Origin: Planctomycetota bacterium
GTDB taxonomy: Bacteria > Planctomycetota > Phycisphaerae > UBA1845
Reading direction: 5' to 3'
Length of the DNA stretch: 34,743 nt
Assembly (NCBI GenBank): GCA_030622435.1
Contig: JAUXGE010000005.1
Location: 1 to 34,743 of the forward strand
Below are positions 8,438-16,340 of this stretch, one piece after another; the first letter of the stretch is position 1; every line of letters begins with the position of its first letter. The notes below the pieces were generated by a model. The model was not told the origin of the DNA and made no database searches. It saw only the letters and a list, made by a program, of their open reading frames with translations. The position numbers and the translations under genes were made by a program.

Positions 8438-9676
8438 TCACCGGCCCGTATCATGTGAATTGTGGAACACGTCCTCGAGGGTCTTGACGAGGCGGTCCCC
8501 CAGCAGGTCACGCGAGAACTCCTTCTCCGCGAGCTTCCGCGCACGCTGCCCCATTGCGGGTAGCTCGCTGCGACGATCCCGCATCCGGATTACCGCATCG
8601 GCGAATGCCGCCGGGTCGTTCGGGGGGACGACAATTCCGCACCGGTTCTCCTCGATCATGTCCGCCAGCCAGCCAGGGTAGTTGTTGAGCACGGGAAGCC
8701 CGCTTGCGATGTAATCGAAGAACTTGTTCGGTGAGGTTCCATAGTAGAACGAAGGTACGTTCTTGAGGATCATCATGCCGGCATCGAACCTCGGAAGAAG
8801 TCTCGCCAACTCCTCTTTTGGGATCGAGCCGATCCAGTTAATCATGAAGTCAAGCCCCTCCCGGGAACTCCGCTCCATGAGCCGTTCCTTCTGACCGCCC
8901 TCCCCGATGAAAACGAACTGCACGCCTTTCTCGGAACGAAGCTTCAGCTCGGCGGCCGCATCGAGCACGGCATCCAGCCCGTTAGCCTGGCCGTGAGCCC
9001 CGGTGAAGACGAGCTTGAGGTCGCCGGGCGGGCCGAAACGCGCGTCCGTCAGCGGCTCATCGCTGGGACCAAACAGCTCGAGATCCGAGCTGTTCGGAAT
9101 CACCGGGACCTTATCCGCCGGGTAACCCGTTTTGCAGATGCCTTCCTTTATCCCGGGTGCCAGTGCGATCACACGCTGAGCCGCCCGGTAGATCTTCCTC
9201 TCCAGCCGACGTGCGTAAGCCACGAGAAGGGGATTCCGGAGCACTCCCATGGCAATAACGAGTTCCGGCCAGAGGTCACGTACCTCGAACACGAAGGGAA
9301 CCCGGAGGCGTTTCGCTCCCTTCATACCGGGGATGCCGACCGTCAGCGGAGTTGACGTGGCAAACACGAGATCCGCGTCCAGCTTGCCGACCACCCGCGT
9401 GGCCGTGCGAGCGAAGCGCCCAAAGGCCATCAGACGACGAGTAAAGCCCATCTCGTTTCCGTAGGGCTCGGCCACGCACAGCACGCGGATGCCGTCCACG
9501 TCGTGCTCGGTTACCCGCTGATGCCGGTCGGAGGTCACACCGCCATATGCGTACTCGCCGCAGATCATCGTGACACGATGGCCGGCGCGCATCAGTCGCT
9601 TGCTCATCTCGTAGGAGCGCGTTCCTGATGCGCCGTGCATCGTGGAGAAATGTTGATGTATATAAGCTACGTGCAT
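8438..9676 (-). CDS. Glycosyltransferase family 4, WbuB-like
   Basis: The ATG at 9676 gives a 412-aa protein starting MHVAYIHQHFSTMHGASGTR, the usual N-terminus of WbuB-like enzymes. The 14 extra residues in the track's ORF do not fit the family. Visible motifs are VFEVRDLWPELVIAMGVLRN in the N-terminal domain, VIPNSSDLELF, LVFTGAHGQANGLDAVLDA opening the C-terminal domain, and TSPNKFFDYIASGLPVLNNY with the donor-binding Glu equivalent replaced by the WbuB-type KFFDYIASG, then IEENRCGIVVPPNDPAAFADA. WbuB is an aminosugar (L-FucNAc) transferase of O-antigen synthesis, but the specificity here is unknown. It is convergent with the GT4 gene before it (116 nt between stops), so it belongs to a separate transcript at the edge of the polysaccharide block. 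Confidence 0.9.
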   Translation of the reverse strand: MHVAYIHQHFSTMHGASGTRSYEMSKRLMRAGHRVTMICGEYAYGGVTSDRHQRVTEHDVDGIRVLCVAEPYGNEMGFTRRLMAFGRFARTATRVVGKLDADLVFATSTPLTVGIPGMKGAKRLRVPFVFEVRDLWPELVIAMGVLRNPLLVAYARRLERKIYRAAQRVIALAPGIKEGICKTGYPADKVPVIPNSSDLELFGPSDEPLTDARFGPPGDLKLVFTGAHGQANGLDAVLDAAAELKLRSEKGVQFVFIGEGGQKERLMERSSREGLDFMINWIGSIPKEELARLLPRFDAGMMILKNVPSFYYGTSPNKFFDYIASGLPVLNNYPGWLADMIEENRCGIVVPPNDPAAFADAVIRMRDRRSELPAMGQRARKLAEKEFSRDLLGDRLVKTLEDVFHNSHDTGR

Positions 9677-9838
9677 TGTCAGTCCGGATAGCCTACCAGG
9701 ACCGCCACAATCGGTCACGGCCCCGAAGCACGTTTCAGGGTGTGGCCATCATTTGTGGCAAGTGCGGACAATTCGTGTCTTGCGGGCAATTCGTTTCTTT
9801 CTGTATCGGCCGACCCCTGTGTCGGCCGTAGCTGTACC

Positions 9839-9919
9839 GTAGCGGCCGGCGTTCCCGCTGGCCGTCGTGAGCAATAGCACCTGCTCGGGGAAACGGCCTG
9901 CGAGGACGCTGGCCGCTAC
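9839..9919. repeat. REPIN-like inverted pair of GTAG-headed palindromes
   Basis: GTAG plus the palindrome CGGCCGGCG-ttcc-CGCTGGCCG (9839-9864) faces its inverted partner at 9894-9919, which on the minus strand reads GTAGCGGCCAGCGTCCTCGC then AGGCCG. A related hairpin without the head (CGGCCGAC...GTCGGCCG) lies just upstream at about 9807-9828. The layout of a GTAG head, an imperfect palindrome and paired inverted copies matches REP/REPIN elements mobilised by RAYT (TnpA-REP) enzymes. The pair fills the gap between a glycosyltransferase start and the 3' end of the YkgJ-like gene. Confidence 0.75.
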
Positions 9920-9958
9920 AATCTCAGGAGAACGATTTCACTTCCAATGTTACCCGCG

Positions 9959-10381
9959 TCACCACGATCTCAGCGTGCGCAGCTTCTCGATCTGTTCGAA
10001 GTCGTGGTGTGTGCCGCAGTTTATGGCGGGGCATTTCTCGCAGCAATCGTTCCAGGTCTCGGGGGAACGGAGGTTCTGGTTCCAGAAGGGCCAGGTCCGG
10101 CACTGCAAAGGCCTGACGTCGTAGATCGCGCACTTGCCACCGTCCCGGCCGTGTTTAAGGAAGATGCAGTCGCCATCCGGTTTCTCGGTAAGGCTGTATC
10201 GCAGACCCACGCGGCGCAGGTGCTTCTTGTCGAGCCAGCCGTCGCTGCGACCGAGGAACACGGATATACGGCGAATCTCCAGCTTCGTGGTCCATACATA
10301 GCCCGGCTCGCCACTACAGCAATTCCCGCACTGGGTGCACTCGAAGTTCAGCCCTGCGCTGTACCACTTCTCTTTTGCCAT
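9959..10381 (-). CDS. YkgJ-family cysteine-cluster (Fe-S) protein
   Basis: This 140-aa protein has the CxxCxxCC signature of the family (CTQCGNCC at residues about 15-22), a central CAIYDVRPLQCRTWPFW segment and a C-terminal CCEKCPAINCG. These are the eight or so conserved cysteines thought to bind a metal or Fe-S cluster. Members are small cytoplasmic proteins of unresolved function, common in anaerobes, Planctomycetes and proteobacteria. The start at 10381 (MAKEKWYSAGLNFEC) is the only one that keeps the complete motif with a short leader. It is flanked by repeats and by a gap of over 400 nt, so it appears monocistronic. Confidence 0.9.
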   Translation of the reverse strand: MAKEKWYSAGLNFECTQCGNCCSGEPGYVWTTKLEIRRISVFLGRSDGWLDKKHLRRVGLRYSLTEKPDGDCIFLKHGRDGGKCAIYDVRPLQCRTWPFWNQNLRSPETWNDCCEKCPAINCGTHHDFEQIEKLRTLRSW

Positions 10382-10805
10382 GAGACGCTCGTTACCTCTT
10401 CCCTTTTCTCATCGCCGGGCACACCCCCGAGCGTCCGATACCCTATCCGGATCAAACTGTCCGGTCGAGGTGCCGATCCAGCCCGTTCGACTTGCTTTCT
10501 GCTTCGCCCGAACTTCCCGGACGTCGTGCCATCTGTGGCCACAAGCTAAGTCGAGTCGGGAACGGAACGTGACGAAGGACGCATGGACAACGTGTGCGCC
10601 GAATGTGTCCCGGCGCCTGCGCAGCGACCGGCCCTGCATTGGCTTTACCTCTGCCAATGCCGTCGCGGACAGCGTTCGTCGGCAGAACGACCGATAGCAA
10701 CTCCGCGAGCGGCCGTCCGATGTGCGGTCTTGCGGAGTGTGGGCGCGCTGAAGATGCCCGGACACTCGTTGCGTGCAATGGGAAGTACGAAACTCCGGCT
10801 ACGCC
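10382..10805. other. 424-bp gap between divergent genes, nothing recognised
   Basis: The region lies between the starts of the YkgJ-like gene (minus) and the S41 protease (plus), so promoters for both should be here. I see no close sigma70 match, no hairpin terminator and no credible small gene. The ORFs over it are Arg/Ser-rich shadows. Confidence 0.4.
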
Positions 10806-12158
10806 ATGCACAAGCACAACCTGGTTTGGATTGCGATATTCGGTGTCATCGCGCTGCTTTTCTTCCGTCTGCCTCAGATGGCAGCCAGGCAGGACGCGGT
10901 TGTCAACACATACAGTGCGCTCGTCGAGGTCGACGCACTGGCGAAGCAGAAGTACGTCGAGCCGATCGCGGGTGACCGTCTCGTCGACGGGGCCATTCGC
11001 GGCATGCTGCGACAGCTCGATCCCTACAGCGGGTATATCGCACCGGACAAACTCCCTGCCTTCGAGCGACGCGCGCGGGGCGACTTTATCGGAATCGGGA
11101 TCGAGGTCGGAGTGCGGAGCGATCGACTCACGGTGATAGCCCCTGTGGAGGGAAGCCCCGCCGCCAAGGCAGGCATTCTCCCAGGCGACGTGATCCTCTC
11201 GATCGACGGTCGGGATATCGAGAATCTCTCCGTCTTCGACGCAGAGCAACTGCTGGACGGTCCGGCCGGCAGCACACTCCGTCTGCGCGTGCAACATATC
11301 GACCAATCCAAGCCGGAAGATCTGACCATCGTACGCGGCCCGGTCAACATGCACACCGTTCGGGGGTTTCGGCGCGATACTGACGGGCGCTTCGAGTACA
11401 TGATCGACGAAGCCAACGGCATCGGGTACATGCGTATCAGCAACTTCCTGTACAACACCGTTCGCGATTTCGACGCCGTCTTGCAGAGACTCAGCGGGCA
11501 GGGTGTCAAGAGTCTGATCATCGATCTGCGATTCAATCCCGGAGGCGTGATGCAGCAGGCTGTCGCGATGGTGGATCGATTCGTTGACGACGGGGTCATC
11601 CTATCAACCGTCACGCGTCGCAAGGCGGTTCAGACCTACATGGCCACGGATGATGGAACCCTGAAGGATGTGAAGCTGGTCGTCCTCGTGAACGAGGCAT
11701 CAGCCAGCTCCGCGGAGATCGTGGCCGGCTCGCTCCAGGCCCTGGGCCGGGCTGAAATCATCGGGGAACGCAGCTTCGGCAAGGGCAGCGTGCAACACCT
11801 GATCCACCTGACCGAATCCAAAGGCGCGGTCAAGCTCACGACTGCGCATTACCGGCTTCCGGACGGTCGGATCATCCATCGAACACGAAAAAACGCTCAC
11901 ACCGATTCGTGGGGTGTGATCCCGGATATCGAGATCTCGCTAAGTGACGATGAACGCCGTGCGATCCGGGAAACGCGCCGTATACTGGATCTCGCCTTCG
12001 CCGATTCGGCACCTGGATCTCAGTGCCAACAAGATGACACCTCAGCGCACGAACAACCCGCCTCGCAGCCTCAAGAGCCGCTCGAAGTCCAACGTGACCG
12101 GCAGTTGCTCGAGGCGCTGGAGAACCTGCGCAAACGTATCCCCACTCGCAGTCCGTAG
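10806..12158 (+). CDS. S41 family C-terminal processing protease (Ctp/Prc-like)
   Basis: The ATG at 10806 is preferred over the track's GTG (10773) because the protein then starts with a short basic stretch and a signal/anchor helix (NLVWIAIFGVIALLFF). The order is: helical N-terminal part with LDPYSGYI; a PDZ domain with IGIGIEV, SPAAKAGILPGDVILSIDGR; and the S41 catalytic domain with IDLRFNPGG, the nucleophile region VLVNEASASSAEIVAGSLQ and the catalytic Lys in GERSFGKGSVQ. The Ser-Lys dyad is therefore intact. These periplasmic proteases trim or degrade proteins from the C-terminus. About 450 aa is normal for the family. The last ~60 residues are polar and Gln-rich. The stop codon TAG is part of the GTAG head of a REP element. 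Confidence 0.93.
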   Translation: MHKHNLVWIAIFGVIALLFFRLPQMAARQDAVVNTYSALVEVDALAKQKYVEPIAGDRLVDGAIRGMLRQLDPYSGYIAPDKLPAFERRARGDFIGIGIEVGVRSDRLTVIAPVEGSPAAKAGILPGDVILSIDGRDIENLSVFDAEQLLDGPAGSTLRLRVQHIDQSKPEDLTIVRGPVNMHTVRGFRRDTDGRFEYMIDEANGIGYMRISNFLYNTVRDFDAVLQRLSGQGVKSLIIDLRFNPGGVMQQAVAMVDRFVDDGVILSTVTRRKAVQTYMATDDGTLKDVKLVVLVNEASASSAEIVAGSLQALGRAEIIGERSFGKGSVQHLIHLTESKGAVKLTTAHYRLPDGRIIHRTRKNAHTDSWGVIPDIEISLSDDERRAIRETRRILDLAFADSAPGSQCQQDDTSAHEQPASQPQEPLEVQRDRQLLEALENLRKRIPTRSP

Positions 12159-12215
12159 GGTGCGTCCCAGACACACCATTCTTACTGCGATCGGCACGTC
12201 AGTGACGCACCCTAC
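12155..12215. repeat. REPIN-like element overlapping the protease stop codon
   Basis: GTAGGGTGCGTC at 12155 is mirrored by GACGCACCCTAC ending at 12215. Each half is itself an imperfect palindrome (GGTGCGTC-cca-GACACACC and GGCACGTC-agt-GACGCACC). The related core GTGCGTC-tct-GACGCAC reappears at 26738-26754, so this is a dispersed family rather than a local terminator, although the hairpin could also act in transcription termination between the convergent genes. Confidence 0.75.
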
Positions 12216-12237
12216 GGGCGAAACGCGATCGAAGGGA

Positions 12238-13569
12238 TCACGCCTTCTCGGTCTTCTCCACACACCGGATATCGAGTGTGGCCAGCTCGTCGAGGACCGG
12301 ATTGTAGATCGCTTTCTTCACCGGAACGTGTACGCCCGGGACCATGATCTTGCCAGTCAGGATGAGGTTCGTTCCGATGGCGGCCGGCAGGCTGACCGTC
12401 CGGGCCATGGATGAGTCACCGTCCGGCTGACCGTAGTCGATCATGGTGGATGTAATCCGCTCATCCGGAGCCGACGGGAACTTGGCGACGAAGTAATGAC
12501 GCAGCACGATCATATCGCGCTCGCCGGGCTTGTAGGGCATCTTCTCCAACATGCGCGCGGACAGCACGTCCAGAGGCGTAGTCTCCTCGTCCGTGATCGT
12601 GATCGGGTCATCACTGAACAACCCGAGCCACTCGAGGCGGTCCAGGATCGGAGAGGCAGAGTCCAGTCCGAATTGAGCGGCGAGATCCTTCCGAACGTTG
12701 CCCGTCGGCTGAGACTTGAGGAAACGCTGGGTGTACTGCGCGTAGGTCGTTCCGGCCGGGAAGGTAACCGGAGTTTCTTCGAGCAGCCCTAGATCCACGA
12801 TCTTCTCGAGTGTCTCGCACCAGCCACGATAACGGAACGTCCCTCGGAACATCGTCTGGATGCCCTCGAGACCATAGACATCAATGTAGCCGAGTGAATC
12901 GCGATTGGGGTATGCCTCGAGGTCGCCGACGCCCTCGACGTGCATCGGATGCACGCAGGTGAAAAGCTTCGGGCCGGGGATGTCGATCTGCTTGCCGTCT
13001 TCGAGGAAGCGGCCGGGGTTCTTGCCGGCCGTGCAGACGGCACGCGGGCTCCAGGAGAACTTATACCCGAAGGGGTTGTCGTTATTCTCGGGCGCGGGCA
13101 AACCGCCGCAATACGACTTGAAGCTGACGACCTTGCCGCCGCGCTCCGTGACATCATCAATGATCCGCATGGCCGACATGTGGTCGATGCCAGGGTCCAC
13201 GCCGATCTCGTTGAGGATCATGACACCGGCCTCGCGGGCGGGCGCATCCAAGGCCTGCATCGCGTCGCTGACGTAAGATGTCGTGACCATGTGCTTACGG
13301 TGCTTGATACACAGTTCTGCAACGACCGGATGGAGCGGCGCGGGCAGGAGGCTGACGGACAGGTCATGCTCACTGACCAGCTCGGCGAGTTTCTCCTTGT
13401 TGTCGGCCAGGAGAGGAATCGCCTTCCCCTTCGGGTGACCGTCGACCAGAGCTACGGCCTTGCTGACCGTGCGGCTCGCCACGGTCACGTGATAGTCGGG
13501 CTGATCCAGCAGGTATCGCACGAGCGGGCGAGTCACCAGACCGGCGCCAAGAACCAGAATCTTCTTCAT
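12238..13569 (-). CDS. Saccharopine dehydrogenase (L-glutamate-forming, LYS9/SDH-like)
   Basis: The 443-aa protein starts with a Rossmann nucleotide-binding motif (KKILVLGAGLVTRPLVRYL) and carries family motifs SLLPAPLHPVVAELCI, MVTTSYVSDAMQALD, ILNEIGVDPGIDHMSAM and FKSYCGGLPAPE, all closely resembling the SDH part of the eukaryotic bifunctional LKR/SDH and yeast Lys9. The enzyme interconverts saccharopine with glutamate and 2-aminoadipate semialdehyde. The gene follows the lysine-ketoglutarate reductase gene on the same strand after 107 nt, which supports a lysine-saccharopine pathway. The direction (catabolic is usual in bacteria) is inferred. It ends facing the protease gene, with the REPIN between the stops. 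Confidence 0.92.
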   Translation of the reverse strand: MKKILVLGAGLVTRPLVRYLLDQPDYHVTVASRTVSKAVALVDGHPKGKAIPLLADNKEKLAELVSEHDLSVSLLPAPLHPVVAELCIKHRKHMVTTSYVSDAMQALDAPAREAGVMILNEIGVDPGIDHMSAMRIIDDVTERGGKVVSFKSYCGGLPAPENNDNPFGYKFSWSPRAVCTAGKNPGRFLEDGKQIDIPGPKLFTCVHPMHVEGVGDLEAYPNRDSLGYIDVYGLEGIQTMFRGTFRYRGWCETLEKIVDLGLLEETPVTFPAGTTYAQYTQRFLKSQPTGNVRKDLAAQFGLDSASPILDRLEWLGLFSDDPITITDEETTPLDVLSARMLEKMPYKPGERDMIVLRHYFVAKFPSAPDERITSTMIDYGQPDGDSSMARTVSLPAAIGTNLILTGKIMVPGVHVPVKKAIYNPVLDELATLDIRCVEKTEKA

Positions 13570-13676
13570 CGGATCATCTCCTGAGTACTTCCGTTACGGT
13601 GGCGTTTGTGAAACGGGAACGGTCAATCACGCTGTTGAATCCGCGCGGCTTCCAGAGAAATATCCTCGCAGGAAGC

Positions 13677-14972
13677 CTACGGGTTCAAGAACGTCTCCAA
13701 ATAGCGGTACGGCTCAGTCAGTTTACCCTGGTACACGATCGTGGCCGCGATCAGCTCGGGCGGTAACCCGCTGTCGGCCAATGGGGCGCTATAGTCAGCA
13801 TGAGCCAAACCGGGCATCAACGGACTCAGTGAATGACTGAAATAGGTTGACGAGTCCACTGGAAGCTCACAAGGCAGGTGATCCACGGCCAGGATCACCG
13901 GCCCGTGCCCCGCAACTCCGTCGCGAGCCTGCCCGGATTGCGGTTCGTACACGAAAGCCGGATTATCCGGCTCCGTCGCCTTCAGGTTGCATTCAATCGA
14001 GCCGTCAACATCGGCCGTGATGTCGCCTATGACACGGAGCCGGGGCTGCTGAGACCCACCGTATAGCTCGCGCAGCAAGTCCAGCGAAACCAACCGTGGA
14101 TACTTCTCTTCCCAATAGATTCCGTTGACAAGCACCGTCAGATGCGGAACGAAGGGTGCAAAGACACCACGGTACCGCTCCGGATGGTCGTAGTACTCCT
14201 GCAAATCGAACGGCAAAGCGGGATCCACACGCTCGACCATATGCTTCTCGTAGAATACCGACTTGAAGCACACATTGGCCGAATTTGGTACGGTGGACAG
14301 ATCGGCCGGTGCGACTTCCTGCATGGGAAGCAGATCGGCGATCTCCTGTGCCCCCTGGGAGACCTGGCCGTATCCCGCGAAGCCGAACACGAGAGGTCGG
14401 CAGGCCTCGGGAAGCCCGTCCTTCCGAATCAGGTCACCAACCTTGGCGATGTCGGCTTTGGCATGATCGAGGGTGTCGTACTGGTAGGCCTTGCGGAGGG
14501 TCGAGAAAGGCGTGTCTATGCCTTCGTGTTGCCAGCGCTGTCCCAGTGCCCAGAGCGTGTCGATCATCCCCGCCAGTCCGGCGTATCGTCCGAAGAACAC
14601 CAACCGGCGTCCCTGTGCATCGACGATCTTCTCATAGTCGATCAGTTGGCAGTTCAACTCCATCAGGCGGCGTAGCGCCGGCATGTTGGACGCCTGCCCT
14701 TTGATCACGTGGGAAAAGTAGAGGTAGGTACGATCCGGCAGGAGCTTCTCTGCCGGGATCTCCTTGACGCCCACGATGATCGGGCAGTCATCCACGTTAT
14801 CCGCGACGGTCGCCCCGGCCGACGTGTAGTCAGCGTCGGGAATGGCCCGGGTCGGCGACGTCTGCACATGGAAAGCGAGCCCATGGTCACGAATCAGCAC
14901 ACGGACATCGTCAGGCACCAACGGCACCCGTGCCTCCCAGACGCTCTTGTCTTCATGCCGAATCCCGATCAT
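13677..14972 (-). CDS. Lysine-ketoglutarate reductase (saccharopine dehydrogenase, lysine-forming; LKR)
   Basis: ATG at 14972 gives a 431-aa protein beginning MIGIRHEDKSVWEARVPLVP, the standard start of the alanine-dehydrogenase/PNT-like N-terminal domain of LKR. The track's 22 extra residues are not part of the family. Further motifs are IIVGVKEIP, YLYFSHVIKGQ, LIDYEKIVD, FFGRYAGLAGMIDTLWALG and the nucleotide-binding stretch FGFAGYGQVSQGAQEI, then GDITADVDGSIECNLKATEP. The enzyme reductively condenses lysine with 2-oxoglutarate to saccharopine. In animals and plants it is fused to SDH; here the two are separate, adjacent genes in the order LKR then SDH. Confidence 0.92.
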   Translation of the reverse strand: MIGIRHEDKSVWEARVPLVPDDVRVLIRDHGLAFHVQTSPTRAIPDADYTSAGATVADNVDDCPIIVGVKEIPAEKLLPDRTYLYFSHVIKGQASNMPALRRLMELNCQLIDYEKIVDAQGRRLVFFGRYAGLAGMIDTLWALGQRWQHEGIDTPFSTLRKAYQYDTLDHAKADIAKVGDLIRKDGLPEACRPLVFGFAGYGQVSQGAQEIADLLPMQEVAPADLSTVPNSANVCFKSVFYEKHMVERVDPALPFDLQEYYDHPERYRGVFAPFVPHLTVLVNGIYWEEKYPRLVSLDLLRELYGGSQQPRLRVIGDITADVDGSIECNLKATEPDNPAFVYEPQSGQARDGVAGHGPVILAVDHLPCELPVDSSTYFSHSLSPLMPGLAHADYSAPLADSGLPPELIAATIVYQGKLTEPYRYLETFLNP

Positions 14973-15208
14973 CTCACGTTCTCTCGCAAAGCGGCAGAGG
15001 CTGCCCGGGCAATAGCCCTTACATTCGTGACGACACAAGTTCGGACGGGGATGCCATGCGGCTCCCTCCCGTCACCGCAGATTGAGGGGTGATCCTAGAA
15101 GACCCGCCGATACCGGTCAACCACGATCGGGGACAGTCTTTGGAACCTTGTGCCGTGTTTCATCAGTTCCGCGCCTACCCGAGCCTCGACCCGGCGCCCG
15201 CGCCGCGT

Positions 15209-15296
15209 TTGGCCAAGGCACCCGCTTCGACCGGTCTTGACCATGCCACGCGTCGGCGGGTCTTGGCCACGGCACTCGCTTCGTTGGGTCTTGAAC
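15209..15296. repeat. Two degenerate direct repeats, 34-nt unit, 54-nt period
   Basis: TTGGCCAAGGCACCCGCTTC (15209) and TTGGCCACGGCACTCGCTTC (15263) start two copies that agree at roughly 27 of 34 positions. Both end in GGTCTTGA or GGGTCTTGA. They lie in non-coding DNA upstream of the hairpin repeats. Confidence 0.6.
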
Positions 15297-15550
15297 TTGG
15301 CGCCCATACGGAGTGAGGGACTGTTCCGTCGTGGGTGCCATGCTCAACCGCAGCGCGGGCCAGATGGTCCCACACTGCCTCGCCGAGAGAGACGTTGTCG
15401 TACGGAAGAGCGCGAGAGGAATCGGGCACCGACCATTTCCTCACGCGTATCAACGCGATCGATCACAGGCCGCTTCAGCGGTCTTCCCCGAAGGGCGATT
15501 AGGCCCGCCGTTTTACGCCGGGTCGCCCTCGGGCCACCATCTCTCTCAGT

Positions 15551-15599
15551 CTCCCCGTATCCCCCAACCCGTCTTCAACGGGTTGGGGGATACGGGGAG
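15551..15599. repeat. Perfect 21-bp inverted repeat with 7-nt loop
   Basis: CTCCCCGTATCCCCCAACCCG is followed by TCTTCAA and then its exact reverse complement. No T-tract follows on either strand, which argues against a simple intrinsic terminator. The position among other palindromes suggests a member of a dispersed hairpin-repeat family. Confidence 0.85.
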
Positions 15600-15674
15600 T
15601 CGTTGGTCGTCGCCCACATGACTGGCCCTGGAGTACGTGTTTAGCGGTTTAGCCCCGGATGGGGCGTCAGAATC

Positions 15675-15832
15675 TAGCCCCGGGCGTGAGCCCGGGGAAA
15701 GGTACGGACCATGGACTAAGCCCCAGAGGGGCGGCAGAAACCTGGCATAGGCGACGGTCAAAGTCTGTCGCCCCTCCAGGGCTCGGCGCTCGCAGTCGGA
15801 GCCGCGAACCCCGGGCTCGCGCCCGGGGCTAC
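15675..15832. repeat. REPIN-like pair built on CCCCGGGC...GCCCGGGG palindromes
   Basis: CTAG + CCCCGGGC-gtga-GCCCGGGG (hairpin at 15678-15697) faces CCCCGGGC-tcgc-GCCCGGGG-CTAC (15809-15832), which on the minus strand has the standard GTAG head. Between and around them are further GC hairpins (AGCCCCGGATGGGGCG at about 15651, GCCCCAGAGGGGC at about 15720, CGCCCCTCCAGGGCTCGGCG at about 15769). This is the same head-plus-palindrome layout as the other REP pairs in the window, with a different stem sequence. Confidence 0.7.
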
Positions 15833-16340
15833 GATCTGTCGTCCCTACGGGACTTGAGGCCGGGACGCTAAAGATGTCCCTGATCGCTCCATGACTGCCC
15901 CCATACTGATTTCGGCGATTCGACTTTTTGACGTTTCAACGTTTGGACGCGATTGCTCAACACAGCCCTCCAGAGCGAGCGCCCGTGAAGTTATTACTAC
16001 AGAGGGCCGTTGCGCGCCGCGCCGCCCCCCTCATGACACAGGAGCTACCGCTATGATCAAAGTCGTCTCCAACGGCCGACTGCGGCAAAGGCCTCAAAGC
16101 CCGCTTCAGACAGCAAAGGACCGGCCCAGATGAAAAATGAATATACCAAACGAACCCATGTGAAAGTGTGACTGTATGCGCCCGCCCCATCCTGATTGAA
16201 GAAGAGGAATGGGAAGAAGTGTTGTCATGCTCAAGCGCAGTGCGGGCATGTTTTTCCGTAAAACGGACGGCTCAACGAGCATGGTCGAGCCCGGCGAATC
16301 GATTGACTGCATAATGCCCATCTGATACGACGAAGCCGTT

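Larger units (their letters stand above)
14973..16340. other. 1.37-kb repeat-rich non-coding region
   Basis: No gene can be supported between the LKR start and addB. The ORFs on all frames are short, low-complexity and mutually overlapping. The middle is packed with hairpin repeats (listed separately). The last ~300 nt, 16030-16340, are less GC-rich and include tiny ORFs with passable ribosome binding sites, for example an ATG at 16053 after AGGAG encoding MIKVVSNGRLRQ (26 aa), but nothing recognisable. It may hold gene debris, a promoter for addB, or an undetected RNA. Confidence 0.5.

Noticed and set aside
15551-15599. The perfect 21-bp hairpin as an intrinsic terminator
   Set aside because: No T-tract follows on either strand and it lies about 600 nt upstream of the nearest start codon, with no gene ending nearby.
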